The notes under the pieces: generated by a model
Database searches by the model: none
Told to the model about the DNA's origin: nothing
The model's input: only the letters and a program-made list of their open reading frames with translations
In this document: piece by piece, positions 42,162-52,849 of the stretch
Layout of the letters: each line of letters opens with the position of its first letter
How positions within the stretch are numbered: the stretch's first letter is position 1
NCBI RefSeq assembly: GCF_031954525.1
Contig: NZ_CP134867.1
Coordinates: 992,001 to 1,056,000, forward strand
Length of the DNA stretch: 64,000 bases
Direction of reading: 5' to 3'
From: Dyella sp. BiH032
GTDB lineage: Bacteria > Pseudomonadota > Gammaproteobacteria > Xanthomonadales > Rhodanobacteraceae
Translations under genes and position numbers: made by a program

Positions 42162-44684
42162 TCAGAAGATGTCGTACGCGTGCTGCTGGTCGGGGTCCTC
42201 CTGCTGCTGACTGGCCTGCTGGCGCAGGCGGTCGACGTCCTCCACCTTGAAGATCTCCGGCATCGCATTGGGATCTCCGGCTTCCGAAGGCAGGCCGCTG
42301 GAGCGGTTGATCTGCACGGTCGTGATGCCCGGCGGCATGGGCAGCGTAGTGGATGGCAGGTCCTTCAGGGCGGCGCCCATGTAATCCATCCAGATCGGCA
42401 ATGCTGCTTTCGCGCCGAATTCACCGCGGCCCAGCGAGCTGAAGTCGTCGAAGCCTACCCACACCGCCGTGGAGAGATCGCCATTGAAGCCGACGAACCA
42501 GGCATCGCGGTGGTCGTTGGTCGAGCCCGTCTTGCCTGCGAGATCGTCCCGTCCCAGCGCCATGGCGGCGGCGCCGGTACCGCGCTTGACCACGTCTTTC
42601 ATGAGGGAGGTAACGAGGAAGTCGTTGCGCACGTCGATGACCTGGGGCGCCAGCACCGGGGCATGCGCGCCTTCTCCATGGGCATCGGCGGGCAGTACCG
42701 CATCGCCGACGGCGCTAGCGCTCGCTCCGCCGGCGGGCGCGCCGGCATTTGCCACCGAATTGGCGGGTGCGATGGCTGCGGCGGGCGGCGGACCGGGCGG
42801 ACGCGTATCGAGCAGGCGTTCCTGGCAGGTGCGGCAGGCGCGCGCGGGATTCGCCACGTACACCGGCTTGCCGTCGCGGTCGTCGATTTCGCTGATGAAG
42901 TAGGGGGTCACCAGGTAACCGCCATTGGCGAACACGGAATAGCCGCGGGCCATGCCCATCGGCGAGACCGAAGCCGTACCCAGGGCCATCGAAAGATTGG
43001 GCGGGAGGGCATCCGCGGAGAAACCGAACCGGGTGATGTAGTCGCGAGCATAGCGCACGCCGATGGCGTCCAGCAGGCGCACCGACACCAGGTTCTTGGA
43101 TTTCACCAGGGCTTCGCGCAGGCGGATAGGGCCATCGAACTTGTCGTCGTCATTGGATGGCGTCCAGAGTCCGTCAGGCCGCGACGGGTCGGGCAGGGCC
43201 AGCGGCGCGTCATTGACGATGGAGGCGGGCGTGAACCCGCGCTCGAAAGCTGCCGAATAGATGTACGGCTTGAAGCTGGAGCCCGGCTGCCGTGCTGCCA
43301 TCACCGCGCGATTGAACTTGCTTCGCAGGAAATTGAAGCCGCCGACCAGCGCCTGCAGCGAGCCATCCTCCGGATTGACCGAGGCGAGCGCGCCCTGGAC
43401 CTTCGGGATCTGGGCCAGCTCCCACTCGCCCTTGGCATTGCGCGCGACGCGGATCACGTCGCCCCGCTTGAGCACGCTGGCCACATTCTTCGGAGCTGCG
43501 CCCACGCGCGTCTCGTTGACGTAGGGCTTCGCCCAGGCGACGGCGTCCATGCCGAGCTTCACCTGCTCGCGGCTGGACAGGTAGACGGTGGCTTCGCTGC
43601 CCGCGACGTCGGTGACGAGGCCGGGCCGCATGCCGCCGACGTCGATGTAGCTCGACAGGATGCGGTCGAAGTCGTCGCCACCGGCGTGGTCGGCCAGCTC
43701 CTGGTGGTCCTCCGGGCCGCGCCAGCCGTGGCGGCGGTCGTAATCGACCAGGCCGGCGCGCAGGGCATCCACCGCCGCCTGCTGCCGGGTGCTCTGGACC
43801 GTGGTCTTGATGACGTAGCCCTCGGTAAGGGCGTCGTTGCCCAGGCGGTCGAGCGCCTGCAGGCGGACCATTTCGGCCAGGTAGGGGGCGTCGACCTCGA
43901 TCGGTGGTTCGTGCGGGTAGGCGTTGTTCGGCTCGTGGACCGCCTGCTCGTACTCGGCCTGGGTGATGTACCGGTTCTGCAGCATCTGGCCCAGCACCCA
44001 GTTGCGCCGGGCGATGGCGCGCTTGGGGTTGTTGAGCGGGTTGACCACCGAGGGCAGCTGGAATGTGGAGGCGATCAGCGCGCACTCGGCATTGGTCAGC
44101 TGGTCCAGCGTCTTGCCGTAGTAATAGGAGGCGGCAGCGGCCACGCCGTAGGAGCGGTGGCCCAGGAACATCTTGTTCAGATAGAGCTCCAGGATCTGGT
44201 CCTTGGTCAGCTCGTTCTCCATGCGCAGGGCGATGAAGATCTCCATCAGCTTGCGCGAATACAACTTCTCGGGGCTGAGGAAGAAGTTCCTCGCAACCTG
44301 TTGGGTAATGGTGGAGCCGCCCGGCCCCTTGTCGCCGCCGGACACCACGACGTGCCAGCCGGCGCGGGCGATGCCGTGCCAGTCGACGCCGGGATGGCGG
44401 TAGAAGTCACCGTCCTCGGCCGACAGCACGGCATGCTTGAGGCGGTCGGGCACATCGTTGATGCTGACCGGGATGCGCCGGGTCTCGCCGAACGACGCAA
44501 TCAGCTTGCCGTCGGCGCTGAGGACGCGCAGCGGCACCTGCATGTGGTAGTCCTTCAGGGCCGCGACGGAGGGGAGGCGCGGCGAGACGAGCCAATAGGC
44601 CACACCGACCGCGGCTACCGCCAGCAGCAATCCGGTGAAAGCAAGGATCAGCACCCAGCGCAGCAGACGCTTGAGAATTTGCAT
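42162..44684 (-). CDS. mrcA: Penicillin-binding protein 1A
   Basis: Bifunctional class A peptidoglycan synthase of 840 residues. An N-terminal transmembrane anchor is followed by the GT51 glycosyltransferase with the catalytic glutamate in SAEDGDFYRHPG and GGSTITQQVARN, an OB-like domain in the middle (PKNVASVLKRGDVIRVAR), and the transpeptidase with the SxxK serine in PGSSFKPYIYS, the SKN motif in VKSKNLVSV and the KTGS motif in AGKTGSTNDHRD. An alanine- and proline-rich insert precedes the KTGS region. It is divergent from pilM, the classic arrangement; a TATACT -10 lies about 45 bp upstream. Confidence 0.96.
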   Translation of the reverse strand: MQILKRLLRWVLILAFTGLLLAVAAVGVAYWLVSPRLPSVAALKDYHMQVPLRVLSADGKLIASFGETRRIPVSINDVPDRLKHAVLSAEDGDFYRHPGVDWHGIARAGWHVVVSGGDKGPGGSTITQQVARNFFLSPEKLYSRKLMEIFIALRMENELTKDQILELYLNKMFLGHRSYGVAAAASYYYGKTLDQLTNAECALIASTFQLPSVVNPLNNPKRAIARRNWVLGQMLQNRYITQAEYEQAVHEPNNAYPHEPPIEVDAPYLAEMVRLQALDRLGNDALTEGYVIKTTVQSTRQQAAVDALRAGLVDYDRRHGWRGPEDHQELADHAGGDDFDRILSSYIDVGGMRPGLVTDVAGSEATVYLSSREQVKLGMDAVAWAKPYVNETRVGAAPKNVASVLKRGDVIRVARNAKGEWELAQIPKVQGALASVNPEDGSLQALVGGFNFLRSKFNRAVMAARQPGSSFKPYIYSAAFERGFTPASIVNDAPLALPDPSRPDGLWTPSNDDDKFDGPIRLREALVKSKNLVSVRLLDAIGVRYARDYITRFGFSADALPPNLSMALGTASVSPMGMARGYSVFANGGYLVTPYFISEIDDRDGKPVYVANPARACRTCQERLLDTRPPGPPPAAAIAPANSVANAGAPAGGASASAVGDAVLPADAHGEGAHAPVLAPQVIDVRNDFLVTSLMKDVVKRGTGAAAMALGRDDLAGKTGSTNDHRDAWFVGFNGDLSTAVWVGFDDFSSLGRGEFGAKAALPIWMDYMGAALKDLPSTTLPMPPGITTVQINRSSGLPSEAGDPNAMPEIFKVEDVDRLRQQASQQQEDPDQQHAYDIF

Positions 44685-44868
44685 GGTGTGGATATTGCGA
44701 GACCTGAGTCAAAACACGACACAGTATAGATGTAGCACCATTTACTTAACGGGACCGGTCGGCACATTCCCACCACAGGTCATCGTTACGTCACAAAAAC
44801 GGCCCGGGACGTGATTGGCGCTAACTGTGCATGCCGTCACGCCAAAACAGTCGAGGAAGTTCCCGTAG

Positions 44869-46019
<1,151 letters not shown>

Positions 46020-46020
<1 letters not shown>

Positions 46021-46799
46021 TGGCACGCATCAACCTACTTCCGTGGCGCGCCGAACGCCGCAAGCAACGCGAGCGCGAGTTCTATGTGCAGCTCGGCGTC
46101 GCGGTCGGCGCGGCGATTCTGTTCGTGGTTCTGTGGATGACCTGGATGGACCAGCGCATCAGCAACCAGAACGAGCGCAACGACTACTTGCAGGGCGAGA
46201 TCAAGCAGCTCGACGAGCGCATCGCCAAGATCAAGGACCTCGAGAAGGTCCGTGAGCGCCTGCTGGCGCGCAAGCAGATCATCGAGCAGCTGCAGGCCAA
46301 CCGTTCGCAGATGGTCCATCTGTTCGACGAACTGGTGAAGACCATCCCCGCCAGCGCTCGCCTCAGTGGCCTCAAGCAGAGCGGCGAATCGATGTCGCTC
46401 GACGGCGTGGCCCAGTCCAATGCCAGCGTCGCCGAGTACATGCGCAATCTCGAGGCTTCTCCGTGGATGGGGCATGCGGATCTGCGCAAGACGGAAAACA
46501 CGCATGGCGATTCGCGCATGCCCTACACGTTCGGTCTTGATGTCGCGCTGAGCAAGCCCAAGCCCGAAGAGGGCGCCGATAGCGAACACACCCCCGTCCT
46601 GCCGGCCGGCGGCGCGAGTGCCCCGGCCCCGGCGAATCCTGCGGTGGCTGGAACGACCGCACGCCAGACCCTCGGCGCGGCGGCCCAGGCGCTGACCTCT
46701 CCGGCGGCGAAGCCTGCTGCCCAGCCGGCGACCCGGCCTTCCTCTTCCCAGGCGCCCAAACCGGCAGCCCCGGCCGCCAATGGGGGAGCCAAGCCATGA
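46020..46799 (+). CDS. pilN: Type IV pilus assembly protein PilN
   Basis: Inner membrane protein of the alignment complex. The conserved N-terminal INLLPWR motif, which binds PilM, is at residues 4-10, followed by one transmembrane helix and a coiled-coil and ferredoxin-like periplasmic domain. At 259 residues it is longer than PilN elsewhere because of a Pro/Ala-rich tail from about residue 180, which contains many PAAP-type repeats. It overlaps pilO by four bases. Confidence 0.94.
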
Positions 46800-47449
46800 A
46801 ATTCTTCAATGACCTGCGGAACCTCGACCGCAACAACGTCGGCGGTTGGCCGAAATCCGCCAAGATCTTCTTCACCGTGCTGCTGTTCGGTCTGGTCGCG
46901 CTGGGCGGGTGGTACCTCATCATCCGCGACCAGCAGGACACGCTCGACGGCCTCGCCAACAAAGAAGAGCAGCTCAAGCAGGAGTTCTCGCAGAAGCAGG
47001 CCAAGGCCGTGAATCTCGAGGCGCTGCAACAGCAGCTCGACGAGATGCAGGACATGCTGCGCCAGCTGCTGCGCCAGCTGCCCAGCCGAACCGAAATGCC
47101 CGAGCTGCTGGTGGACATCTCGCAGACCGCGCTGTCGGCGGGCCTGGAGACGGAGCTGTTCCAGCCGGGCGCCGAAGTTCCGAAGGATTTCTACGCCGAG
47201 AAGCCGATCCAGCTGCGCATGGTGGGCAACTATCACCAGTTCGGCACCTTCATCAGCGGCGTAGCCTCGCTGCCGCGCGTGGTGATTCTGACCCTGCACG
47301 ACGTCTCGCTGACGCCCAAGGACAAGAACGGCATGCTGGTGCTGCAGGGCACGGTCAAGACCTATCGCTATCTGGAAGACGACGAAAGCGCCGAAGCCAA
47401 GGCGGCCAACGCCAAGCCGGCCGGTGCCAAGACGGGGGGGCAGAAATGA
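46796..47449 (+). CDS. pilO: Type IV pilus assembly protein PilO
   Basis: Partner of PilN in the periplasmic alignment complex. The 217-residue protein has one N-terminal transmembrane span (FFTVLLFGLVALGGWYLII), a coiled coil (QQQLDEMQDMLRQLLRQLP) and a ferredoxin-like domain (FISGVASLPRVVIL). A Lys/Ala-rich tail follows. It overlaps pilN and pilP by four bases each. Confidence 0.95.
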   Translation: MKFFNDLRNLDRNNVGGWPKSAKIFFTVLLFGLVALGGWYLIIRDQQDTLDGLANKEEQLKQEFSQKQAKAVNLEALQQQLDEMQDMLRQLLRQLPSRTEMPELLVDISQTALSAGLETELFQPGAEVPKDFYAEKPIQLRMVGNYHQFGTFISGVASLPRVVILTLHDVSLTPKDKNGMLVLQGTVKTYRYLEDDESAEAKAANAKPAGAKTGGQK

Positions 47450-47976
47450 GCAGGACCAAAGCCCTCCGCGCCGCTCGCGTCGCGCTGGCCATCGGCGCCA
47501 TCCTGGTGCTCGCCGGCTGCACGCGCGGCATGTCGGACCTGCGCGACTGGGTCGCGCAGGAGAAGCAGAAGAAAGGCGCGCCCATCCCGCCGCTGCCCGT
47601 CATCAAGACCTTCGAGACCTTCCTCTACAACGACCAGGATCGCCGTGATCCGTTCAGCCCGAGCACGGCCGAACTGGACAACAGCGCAGCCAACGGTCCG
47701 CGGCCCGACCAGGACCGCGCCAAGGAGCCGCTGGAAGCCTTTGCGCTGGACAGCCTGAAGATGGTCGGCACCGTCGGCACGGGCAATGGCATGGAAGTGC
47801 TGATCAAAGACCCGGGCGGCGTGATCCATCGCGTCCACCGCGGCGAGTACATGGGGCAGAACTACGGACACGTCACCGCCATCGCCGAAGACCACATCGA
47901 GCTGGTCGAGCTGGTTTCCAACGGTAACGGCGGCTGGATGGAACGCTCGGCCAGCATCGCGCTTGGCGAGAAATAA
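47446..47976 (+). CDS. pilP: Type IV pilus lipoprotein PilP
   Basis: Inner membrane lipoprotein that connects PilN/PilO to the PilQ secretin. The 176-residue precursor has a signal ending in the lipobox VLAGC near residue 25, a disordered linker and the HR-like beta domain with LDSLKMVGTVGTGNGMEVLI and RVHRGEYMGQNYGHV. ATG 47446 overlaps the pilO stop. It is followed by pilQ after 20 bp. Confidence 0.94.
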   Translation: MSRTKALRAARVALAIGAILVLAGCTRGMSDLRDWVAQEKQKKGAPIPPLPVIKTFETFLYNDQDRRDPFSPSTAELDNSAANGPRPDQDRAKEPLEAFALDSLKMVGTVGTGNGMEVLIKDPGGVIHRVHRGEYMGQNYGHVTAIAEDHIELVELVSNGNGGWMERSASIALGEK

Positions 47977-47996
47977 GAATCACAGGGGCTGATGCA

Positions 47997-50228
47997 ATGA
48001 CGAACCTCAATCAACCAGTCCAGGGCCGTGTCATGCGCCATGCGAGCCGTCGCCTGTTCACCGCACTGTTGATCGCCGGTGCCGCGTGGTCGGGCCTCGC
48101 GGCCGCGGCCACCAGCACCCTGCGCGAGATCAGCTACGACACCCTGCCGGGCGGCCGGGTCGAGCTGCATCTGAACTTCGCCCAGGGTCCGGTGCCCGAG
48201 CCGAAGATCTTCACCACCGGCAATCCGCCGCGCATCGCCATCGACTTCCCGGATACCGACAATTCGGCCGCGCGCCACCTGGACGTCAACAAGGGTTCGA
48301 CGATGGGCGTCTCGGCGATCTCCGCCGGCGGTCGCACCCGCGTCGTGGTGGAGCTGGTACGCGAGTCCTCGTATCGCTCGCGCGTCGAAGGCAACAGCCT
48401 GGTCTTCACCGTCAACAACGGCAGCGACGCGCAGACGACCACCACGGCATCCATCATCGATCCTTCCAAGGCGCTGCCATCCTCGGCGGCCGGTCCTGCC
48501 GTGTCGAACATCGACTTCCGGCGTGGCCCGAACGGCGAAGGCCGCGTGCTGGTCAATTTCAGCGGCGCCGGCGCCAATGCCGACATGAAGCGCGAAGGCG
48601 ACAAGGTGGTGGTCAATCTCGACCATGTGAACCTGCCGGCGAACCTGGCCCAGCGCCTGGACGTGCTGGACTTCGCCACGCCGGTGCAGTCCGTCACGAC
48701 CAAGGCCGGCCCGCGCGGCGGTGCCCGCATGGAAATTGCCGTCAAGGGCAACGTCGAGACTTCCGCTTACCAGACCGGCGACCAGTACGTGGTCGAAGTC
48801 GCTCCGAAGAAGGTCGCCCCGGGCACCGGGCCGGACGGCAAGCCGCTGCGTGGGCAGGAGCCGACCTACAACGGCAACCGCGTCACCTTCAACTTCCAGG
48901 ACATCCCCGTCCGCTCGGTACTGCAGCTGATCGCCGACATGTCCGGCCAGAACCTGGTGGCTTCCGACACGGTCGGCGGCGCCATCACCCTGCGCCTCGT
49001 CAATGTGCCGTGGGATCAGGCGCTCGACGTCGTGCTGCGCGCCAAGGGCCTGGACAAGCGCCGCAACGGCAACGTCATTTGGATCGCGCCGCAGGACGAG
49101 CTGGCCAAGTACGAGCAGAGCGTCGCCGAAGCGCGCCTGAAGGCCGAGGACACCGCTGAACTGGTGACCGACTACGTGCCGATCAGCTACGGCAAGGCCC
49201 AGGACATCGCCAAGCTGCTGACCCAGGGAAGCATGGGCGGCGGTGGCGGCGCTGGCGGCGGCGGTGCCGGCGGCACGCGTGGGTTCCTCTCCGCGCGCGG
49301 CAGCGTCTCCTTCGACGAGCGCACCAATACGCTGCTGATCAACGACAACCCGCAGAAGATCCGCGAGCTGCGCGATCTGATCGCGGTGCTTGACCGCCCC
49401 GTGCAGCAGGTGCTGATCGAGTCGCGCATCGTGGTCGCCACGGATACCTTCACCCGCGAGCTCGGCGTGAAGTGGGGCGTGCAGGCGACCCACACCACCG
49501 ATAGTGGCAACGTGATCTCCACCAGCCCGACCGGGACGAACTCGGGTGCGCTGGCGATCAACCGTGGCAACTTCAATGGCGGTACGGCGAACAGCATCAC
49601 CTACCAGACCGGCGAGGGTGGCTATAACGTCAACCTGCCGGTGAGCAATCCGGCTGGCCAGATCGGCCTAGCGATTCTGGGCAAGAACTACCTCGTCGAC
49701 CTGGAACTCTCCGCAGCCCAGACCGAAGGCCGTGGCGAAGTGATCTCCAGCCCGCGCGTGATCACGGCGAACCAGCAGGAAGCCGTGATCCGTCAGGGCC
49801 AGGAAATCGGCTACGTCACCTATCAGAACAGCGGCAGCACCGGCGGTGCGGCGCCCACGGCGTCTGTGCAGTTCAAGGACGCCGTGCTGGAACTGAAGGT
49901 CACTCCGACCATCACCGCCGACAACCGCGTCTATCTCGCGATCAACGTGAAGAAGGACGCGCTGGCGCAGTTCGTCGATACGCCGAACGGCAAGGTGCCG
50001 CAGATCGACACCCGCGAGATCAATACCTCGGTCCTGGTCGACAACGGTCAGACGGTGGTGCTGGGTGGCATCTACGAGATCACCAAGCAGAACACCATCA
50101 CCAAGGTGCCGGGCCTCGGCGACATTCCTGGCCTCGGCGTGCTGTTCCGCAGGACCTCGCGCCAGAACGACAAGGCGGAACTGTTGATCTTCGTCACCCC
50201 GCGCATCCTCAGCGAAAGCCTGCGCTGA
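47997..50228 (+). CDS. pilQ: Type IV pilus secretin PilQ
   Basis: Outer membrane pore for the pilus and, in naturally competent relatives, for DNA entry. The 743-residue protein starts with a signal peptide (cleavage near residue 38), two AMIN domains (about 42-150 and 165-275), an STN/N0 domain (VTFNFQDIPVRSVLQLIAD), an N1 domain and a secretin domain from about residue 500 with VISSPRVITANQQEA and TFRRTSRQNDKAELLIFVTPRI-type end. A glycine-rich run near residue 425 lies in the N1 region. ATG 47997 is used; an internal ATG 48033 would trim the signal. It ends the pil operon. Confidence 0.95.
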   Translation: MTNLNQPVQGRVMRHASRRLFTALLIAGAAWSGLAAAATSTLREISYDTLPGGRVELHLNFAQGPVPEPKIFTTGNPPRIAIDFPDTDNSAARHLDVNKGSTMGVSAISAGGRTRVVVELVRESSYRSRVEGNSLVFTVNNGSDAQTTTTASIIDPSKALPSSAAGPAVSNIDFRRGPNGEGRVLVNFSGAGANADMKREGDKVVVNLDHVNLPANLAQRLDVLDFATPVQSVTTKAGPRGGARMEIAVKGNVETSAYQTGDQYVVEVAPKKVAPGTGPDGKPLRGQEPTYNGNRVTFNFQDIPVRSVLQLIADMSGQNLVASDTVGGAITLRLVNVPWDQALDVVLRAKGLDKRRNGNVIWIAPQDELAKYEQSVAEARLKAEDTAELVTDYVPISYGKAQDIAKLLTQGSMGGGGGAGGGGAGGTRGFLSARGSVSFDERTNTLLINDNPQKIRELRDLIAVLDRPVQQVLIESRIVVATDTFTRELGVKWGVQATHTTDSGNVISTSPTGTNSGALAINRGNFNGGTANSITYQTGEGGYNVNLPVSNPAGQIGLAILGKNYLVDLELSAAQTEGRGEVISSPRVITANQQEAVIRQGQEIGYVTYQNSGSTGGAAPTASVQFKDAVLELKVTPTITADNRVYLAINVKKDALAQFVDTPNGKVPQIDTREINTSVLVDNGQTVVLGGIYEITKQNTITKVPGLGDIPGLGVLFRRTSRQNDKAELLIFVTPRILSESLR

Positions 50229-50251
50229 GCGACGCACTCGCGATACGAAGG

Positions 50252-50280
50252 AAAGGGCGGCCATGAGCCGCCCTTTTCTT
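50252..50280 (+). terminator. Terminator of pilMNOPQ
   Basis: A 10-bp stem (50252-50261 with 50267-50276) and a T-rich tail TTCTTTT, 23 bp after the pilQ stop. Confidence 0.9.
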
Positions 50281-50409
50281 TTCCGGGCCCGCCGGAGTCG
50301 CCAGCGCACAACGGCTGTGCCATCAGTCGCGGACCCGCTCCTGCGCCGGCCCGGTAAACTTCCGGCGTGCGCTGCTGTCTGTAAGCGCGTGAAGCCGGAT
50401 GGAAACCCG

Positions 50410-51405
50410 ATGGACATGCCAGAGAGCCACCCCTCGTCGCGGCTGCAGCAGGCGTTCTCGCGCCTGCGAGAAGAGCTGCAGCAAAGCATCGTCGGTCAGC
50501 CGCACCTGATCGACTGCCTGCTGGTCGCCCTGCTGGCCGATGGCCACCTGCTCGTGGAGGGCGCGCCGGGCCTGGCCAAAACGACCGCGGTGAAGGCGCT
50601 GGCCGCGCGCATCGAGGCGGATTTCCACCGCGTGCAGTTCACGCCGGACCTGCTGCCGGCGGATCTGACCGGAACCGACATCTTCCGTCCGCAATCCGGC
50701 AGCTTCGAGTTCGAACGCGGGCCCCTGTTCCACAACATCGTGCTGGCAGACGAGATCAATCGTGCACCGGCCAAGGTGCAGTCCGCACTGCTGGAGGCGA
50801 TGGCCGAGCGGCAGATCACCGTCGGCCGCAGCACCTGGCGCCTGCCGGAACTGTTCATGGTGATGGCGACGCAGAACCCAATCGAACAGGAGGGGACCTT
50901 CGCGTTGCCCGAGGCGCAGCTGGATCGCTTCGTCATGCACGTGACCATCGGCTACCCCGATGCAGCCTCCGAGCTGGCCATTCTTCGCCTTGCGCGGGAA
51001 CAGGCGCGGCGCAGCCTGCATCCGCAGCCCGCACCGCCGCCCACGCTCAGCCAGGCTGACGTATTCGCCGCGCGCGATGCCGTGCTGGCGGTCCACATGG
51101 CGCCGGCGCTGGAGTCGTACCTCGCCCAGCTGGTGCTTGCCAGCCGCGATGCCGGTGCCTACGGCCCCCAGCTCAAGCGCTGGATCGCCTGGGGCGCCAG
51201 TCCGCGCGCCACCATCGCGCTGGACCGTTGCGCGCGCGCACAGGCGTGGCTCTCCGGCCGCGACTACGTACTGCCAGAGGATGTACATGCGCTGGCCCAC
51301 GACGTGCTGCGCCATCGCATCCTGCTCAGCTACGAAGCGGAAGCCGAAGGTATTCGCAGCGACCAGGTCGTGACGCGCCTGCTGGAGCTCGTGCCGCTGC
51401 CGTGA
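50410..51405 (+). CDS. MoxR family AAA+ ATPase
   Basis: A 331-residue MoxR-type AAA+ ATPase, a chaperone-like protein that works with von Willebrand A proteins. Walker A is EGAPGLAKTTAVK near residue 50, Walker B is VLADEINRAPAKVQSALLEAM, and sensor 1 is ATQNPIEQEGTFALPEAQLDRF. MoxR lacks usual peptide-unfolding residues and is thought to activate metallo- or membrane complexes. ATG 50410 suits the conserved start. The next gene overlaps it as GTGA, beginning a chain of six coupled genes. Confidence 0.93.
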   Translation: MDMPESHPSSRLQQAFSRLREELQQSIVGQPHLIDCLLVALLADGHLLVEGAPGLAKTTAVKALAARIEADFHRVQFTPDLLPADLTGTDIFRPQSGSFEFERGPLFHNIVLADEINRAPAKVQSALLEAMAERQITVGRSTWRLPELFMVMATQNPIEQEGTFALPEAQLDRFVMHVTIGYPDAASELAILRLAREQARRSLHPQPAPPPTLSQADVFAARDAVLAVHMAPALESYLAQLVLASRDAGAYGPQLKRWIAWGASPRATIALDRCARAQAWLSGRDYVLPEDVHALAHDVLRHRILLSYEAEAEGIRSDQVVTRLLELVPLP

Positions 51406-52337
51406 GCGCCGTGCTGCCCACCGCTGCGGATGGCGACGGACGCGTCAGCGTCTCCCTGGCCGAACTGCTCGAGCTGCGCGCGCGTGTGGCGCGCAAGGCT
51501 CTTCCGTTGCGCGAAAGCCGCGCGGCGCCGGCCGGCCCGCAAGCCAGCCGCCTGCATGGCCGCGGCATGGATTACGCGGAATCGCGCGCCTATCAACCCG
51601 GCGACGACGTGCGCCGTCTCGATTGGCGCCTTACCGCACGCAGCGGCAGGCTGCACACCAAGTTGTTCCAGGAGGAACGCGAGGGGCGGTTGCTGGTGTT
51701 GCTCGATACGCATGCCAGCATGCGCTTCGGTACCCGTGTGCGCTTCAAATCCGTGCAGGCGACCCGAGCGGCCGCCATGGCGGCATGGCTCGCCGTTCGC
51801 GCGGGCGAACGCGTCGGCGCGCTCGCGTTCGGCGAGAGCAGGCATCTGCTGCGGCCCCAGGGCGGCACGCGAGGTGCGCTCGCCTTCTGCGGCGCGCTGG
51901 CAGGATGGGACGCTCGGCAAGGCCAGGGTGGGGCGGAACCCCTGTCGCAGGCGCTGATGCGCGCCGGACGACTGATGCACGGCGCCAGCCGGGTGCTGCT
52001 GATCAGTGATGGGCTCAGCGTCGACGATGCATCGAAGGGCCGCCTCATCGACCTGACCCGTCACGCCGATGTCTCCGTCCTCATCGTGGGCGATGCGCTC
52101 GAACTCGCGGCCGCACCGCCCGGGCGCTATCCCTTGGAGCACGCCGGCGTGCGTCGCGAGGTACTGCTTACGGGCGATCGTCAGCGGCGGGATTTCCAGC
52201 AGGCGCTGGGCGCCGGACAGGCGCGCCTCGCAGCATTGGCGCGCGCACTCGGCCTGCCTCACCAGACCATCGACACCGCCAGCGATCCGCTGGACGCCAT
52301 CGCGGGCCTGCTCGGCGGCCGGAGGCCCGCCTCATGA
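51402..52337 (+). CDS. DUF58 domain-containing protein
   Basis: A 311-residue DUF58 protein, a von Willebrand-like family regularly found after MoxR. Seen are the family RLHGRGMDYAESRAYQPGDDVRRLDWRLTARSG block near residue 55 and VLLDTHASMRFG near residue 100, which reads as a MIDAS-like DxxxS segment. A cytoplasmic or peripheral role in the MoxR-Bat complex is assumed. GTG 51402 overlaps the moxR stop. It overlaps the next gene (ATGA). Confidence 0.9.
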   Translation: MSAVLPTAADGDGRVSVSLAELLELRARVARKALPLRESRAAPAGPQASRLHGRGMDYAESRAYQPGDDVRRLDWRLTARSGRLHTKLFQEEREGRLLVLLDTHASMRFGTRVRFKSVQATRAAAMAAWLAVRAGERVGALAFGESRHLLRPQGGTRGALAFCGALAGWDARQGQGGAEPLSQALMRAGRLMHGASRVLLISDGLSVDDASKGRLIDLTRHADVSVLIVGDALELAAAPPGRYPLEHAGVRREVLLTGDRQRRDFQQALGAGQARLAALARALGLPHQTIDTASDPLDAIAGLLGGRRPAS

Positions 52338-52849
52338 ACCCCGCGGGTGCACCAGAGCAGGCCGGCCCCAGCCTGCGTGACATTCATCTCCCGCCCGATC
52401 CTTCCTGGTGGCCACCGGCGCCGGGATGGTGGGCGCTCGGCGCGCTGTTGTTGGTCGCTCTCCTGGCGATGGCCTGGTGGTTGCGCCGGCGTCGGCTGCA
52501 CCAGCACCGGCTGCATGCCGCGCTGGCGGACATCGACGCGCTCGAACGGGCGCACGCGGATGCTCCGGAGCGGCTGGCAGCAGCCTTGCACGAGCTGCTG
52601 CGACGTGCGGCACGCCGCTACGATCCGCAGGCGACGCACCATCGCGGAGACGCGTGGCGCCAATGCCTGGCACAGGTGCCGGTGGATGTGGCGACACTCG
52701 ATCGTCTGATGGCGCTGGAGGACGCGATGTACCGGCCCGGCGCCAGCATGGCCGAGGCGCCCGAAGCCGTCAGGTGCTGGCTCGCCGTGGCGTTGCGCCG
52801 GAGCAGGCCTCCACGTGTATCCCGGCAAGGTGGAGGGCGTCATGCCTGA
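52334..52849 (+). CDS. DUF4381 domain-containing protein
   Basis: A 171-residue protein with one transmembrane helix near residues 32-49 (GWWALGALLLVALLAMAWW) followed by a basic cytoplasmic or periplasmic region. DUF4381 genes lie between DUF58 and BatA genes in many gammaproteobacteria, and the aligned ATG at 52334 overlaps the previous stop. No catalytic motif is visible. Its role in the MoxR-Bat complex is inferred only from the conserved gene order. Confidence 0.87.
   Translation: MNPAGAPEQAGPSLRDIHLPPDPSWWPPAPGWWALGALLLVALLAMAWWLRRRRLHQHRLHAALADIDALERAHADAPERLAAALHELLRRAARRYDPQATHHRGDAWRQCLAQVPVDVATLDRLMALEDAMYRPGASMAEAPEAVRCWLAVALRRSRPPRVSRQGGGRHA

Noticed and set aside
42096..44729. 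877-codon plus-strand open frame opposite mrcA
   Set aside because: It is the antisense of penicillin-binding protein 1A, which has every catalytic motif, and has no recognisable domain.
50263..50409. Upstream extension of the MoxR gene to an ATG at 50263
   Set aside because: It would run through the pilQ terminator and adds residues with no family similarity; the start at 50410 fits the family.
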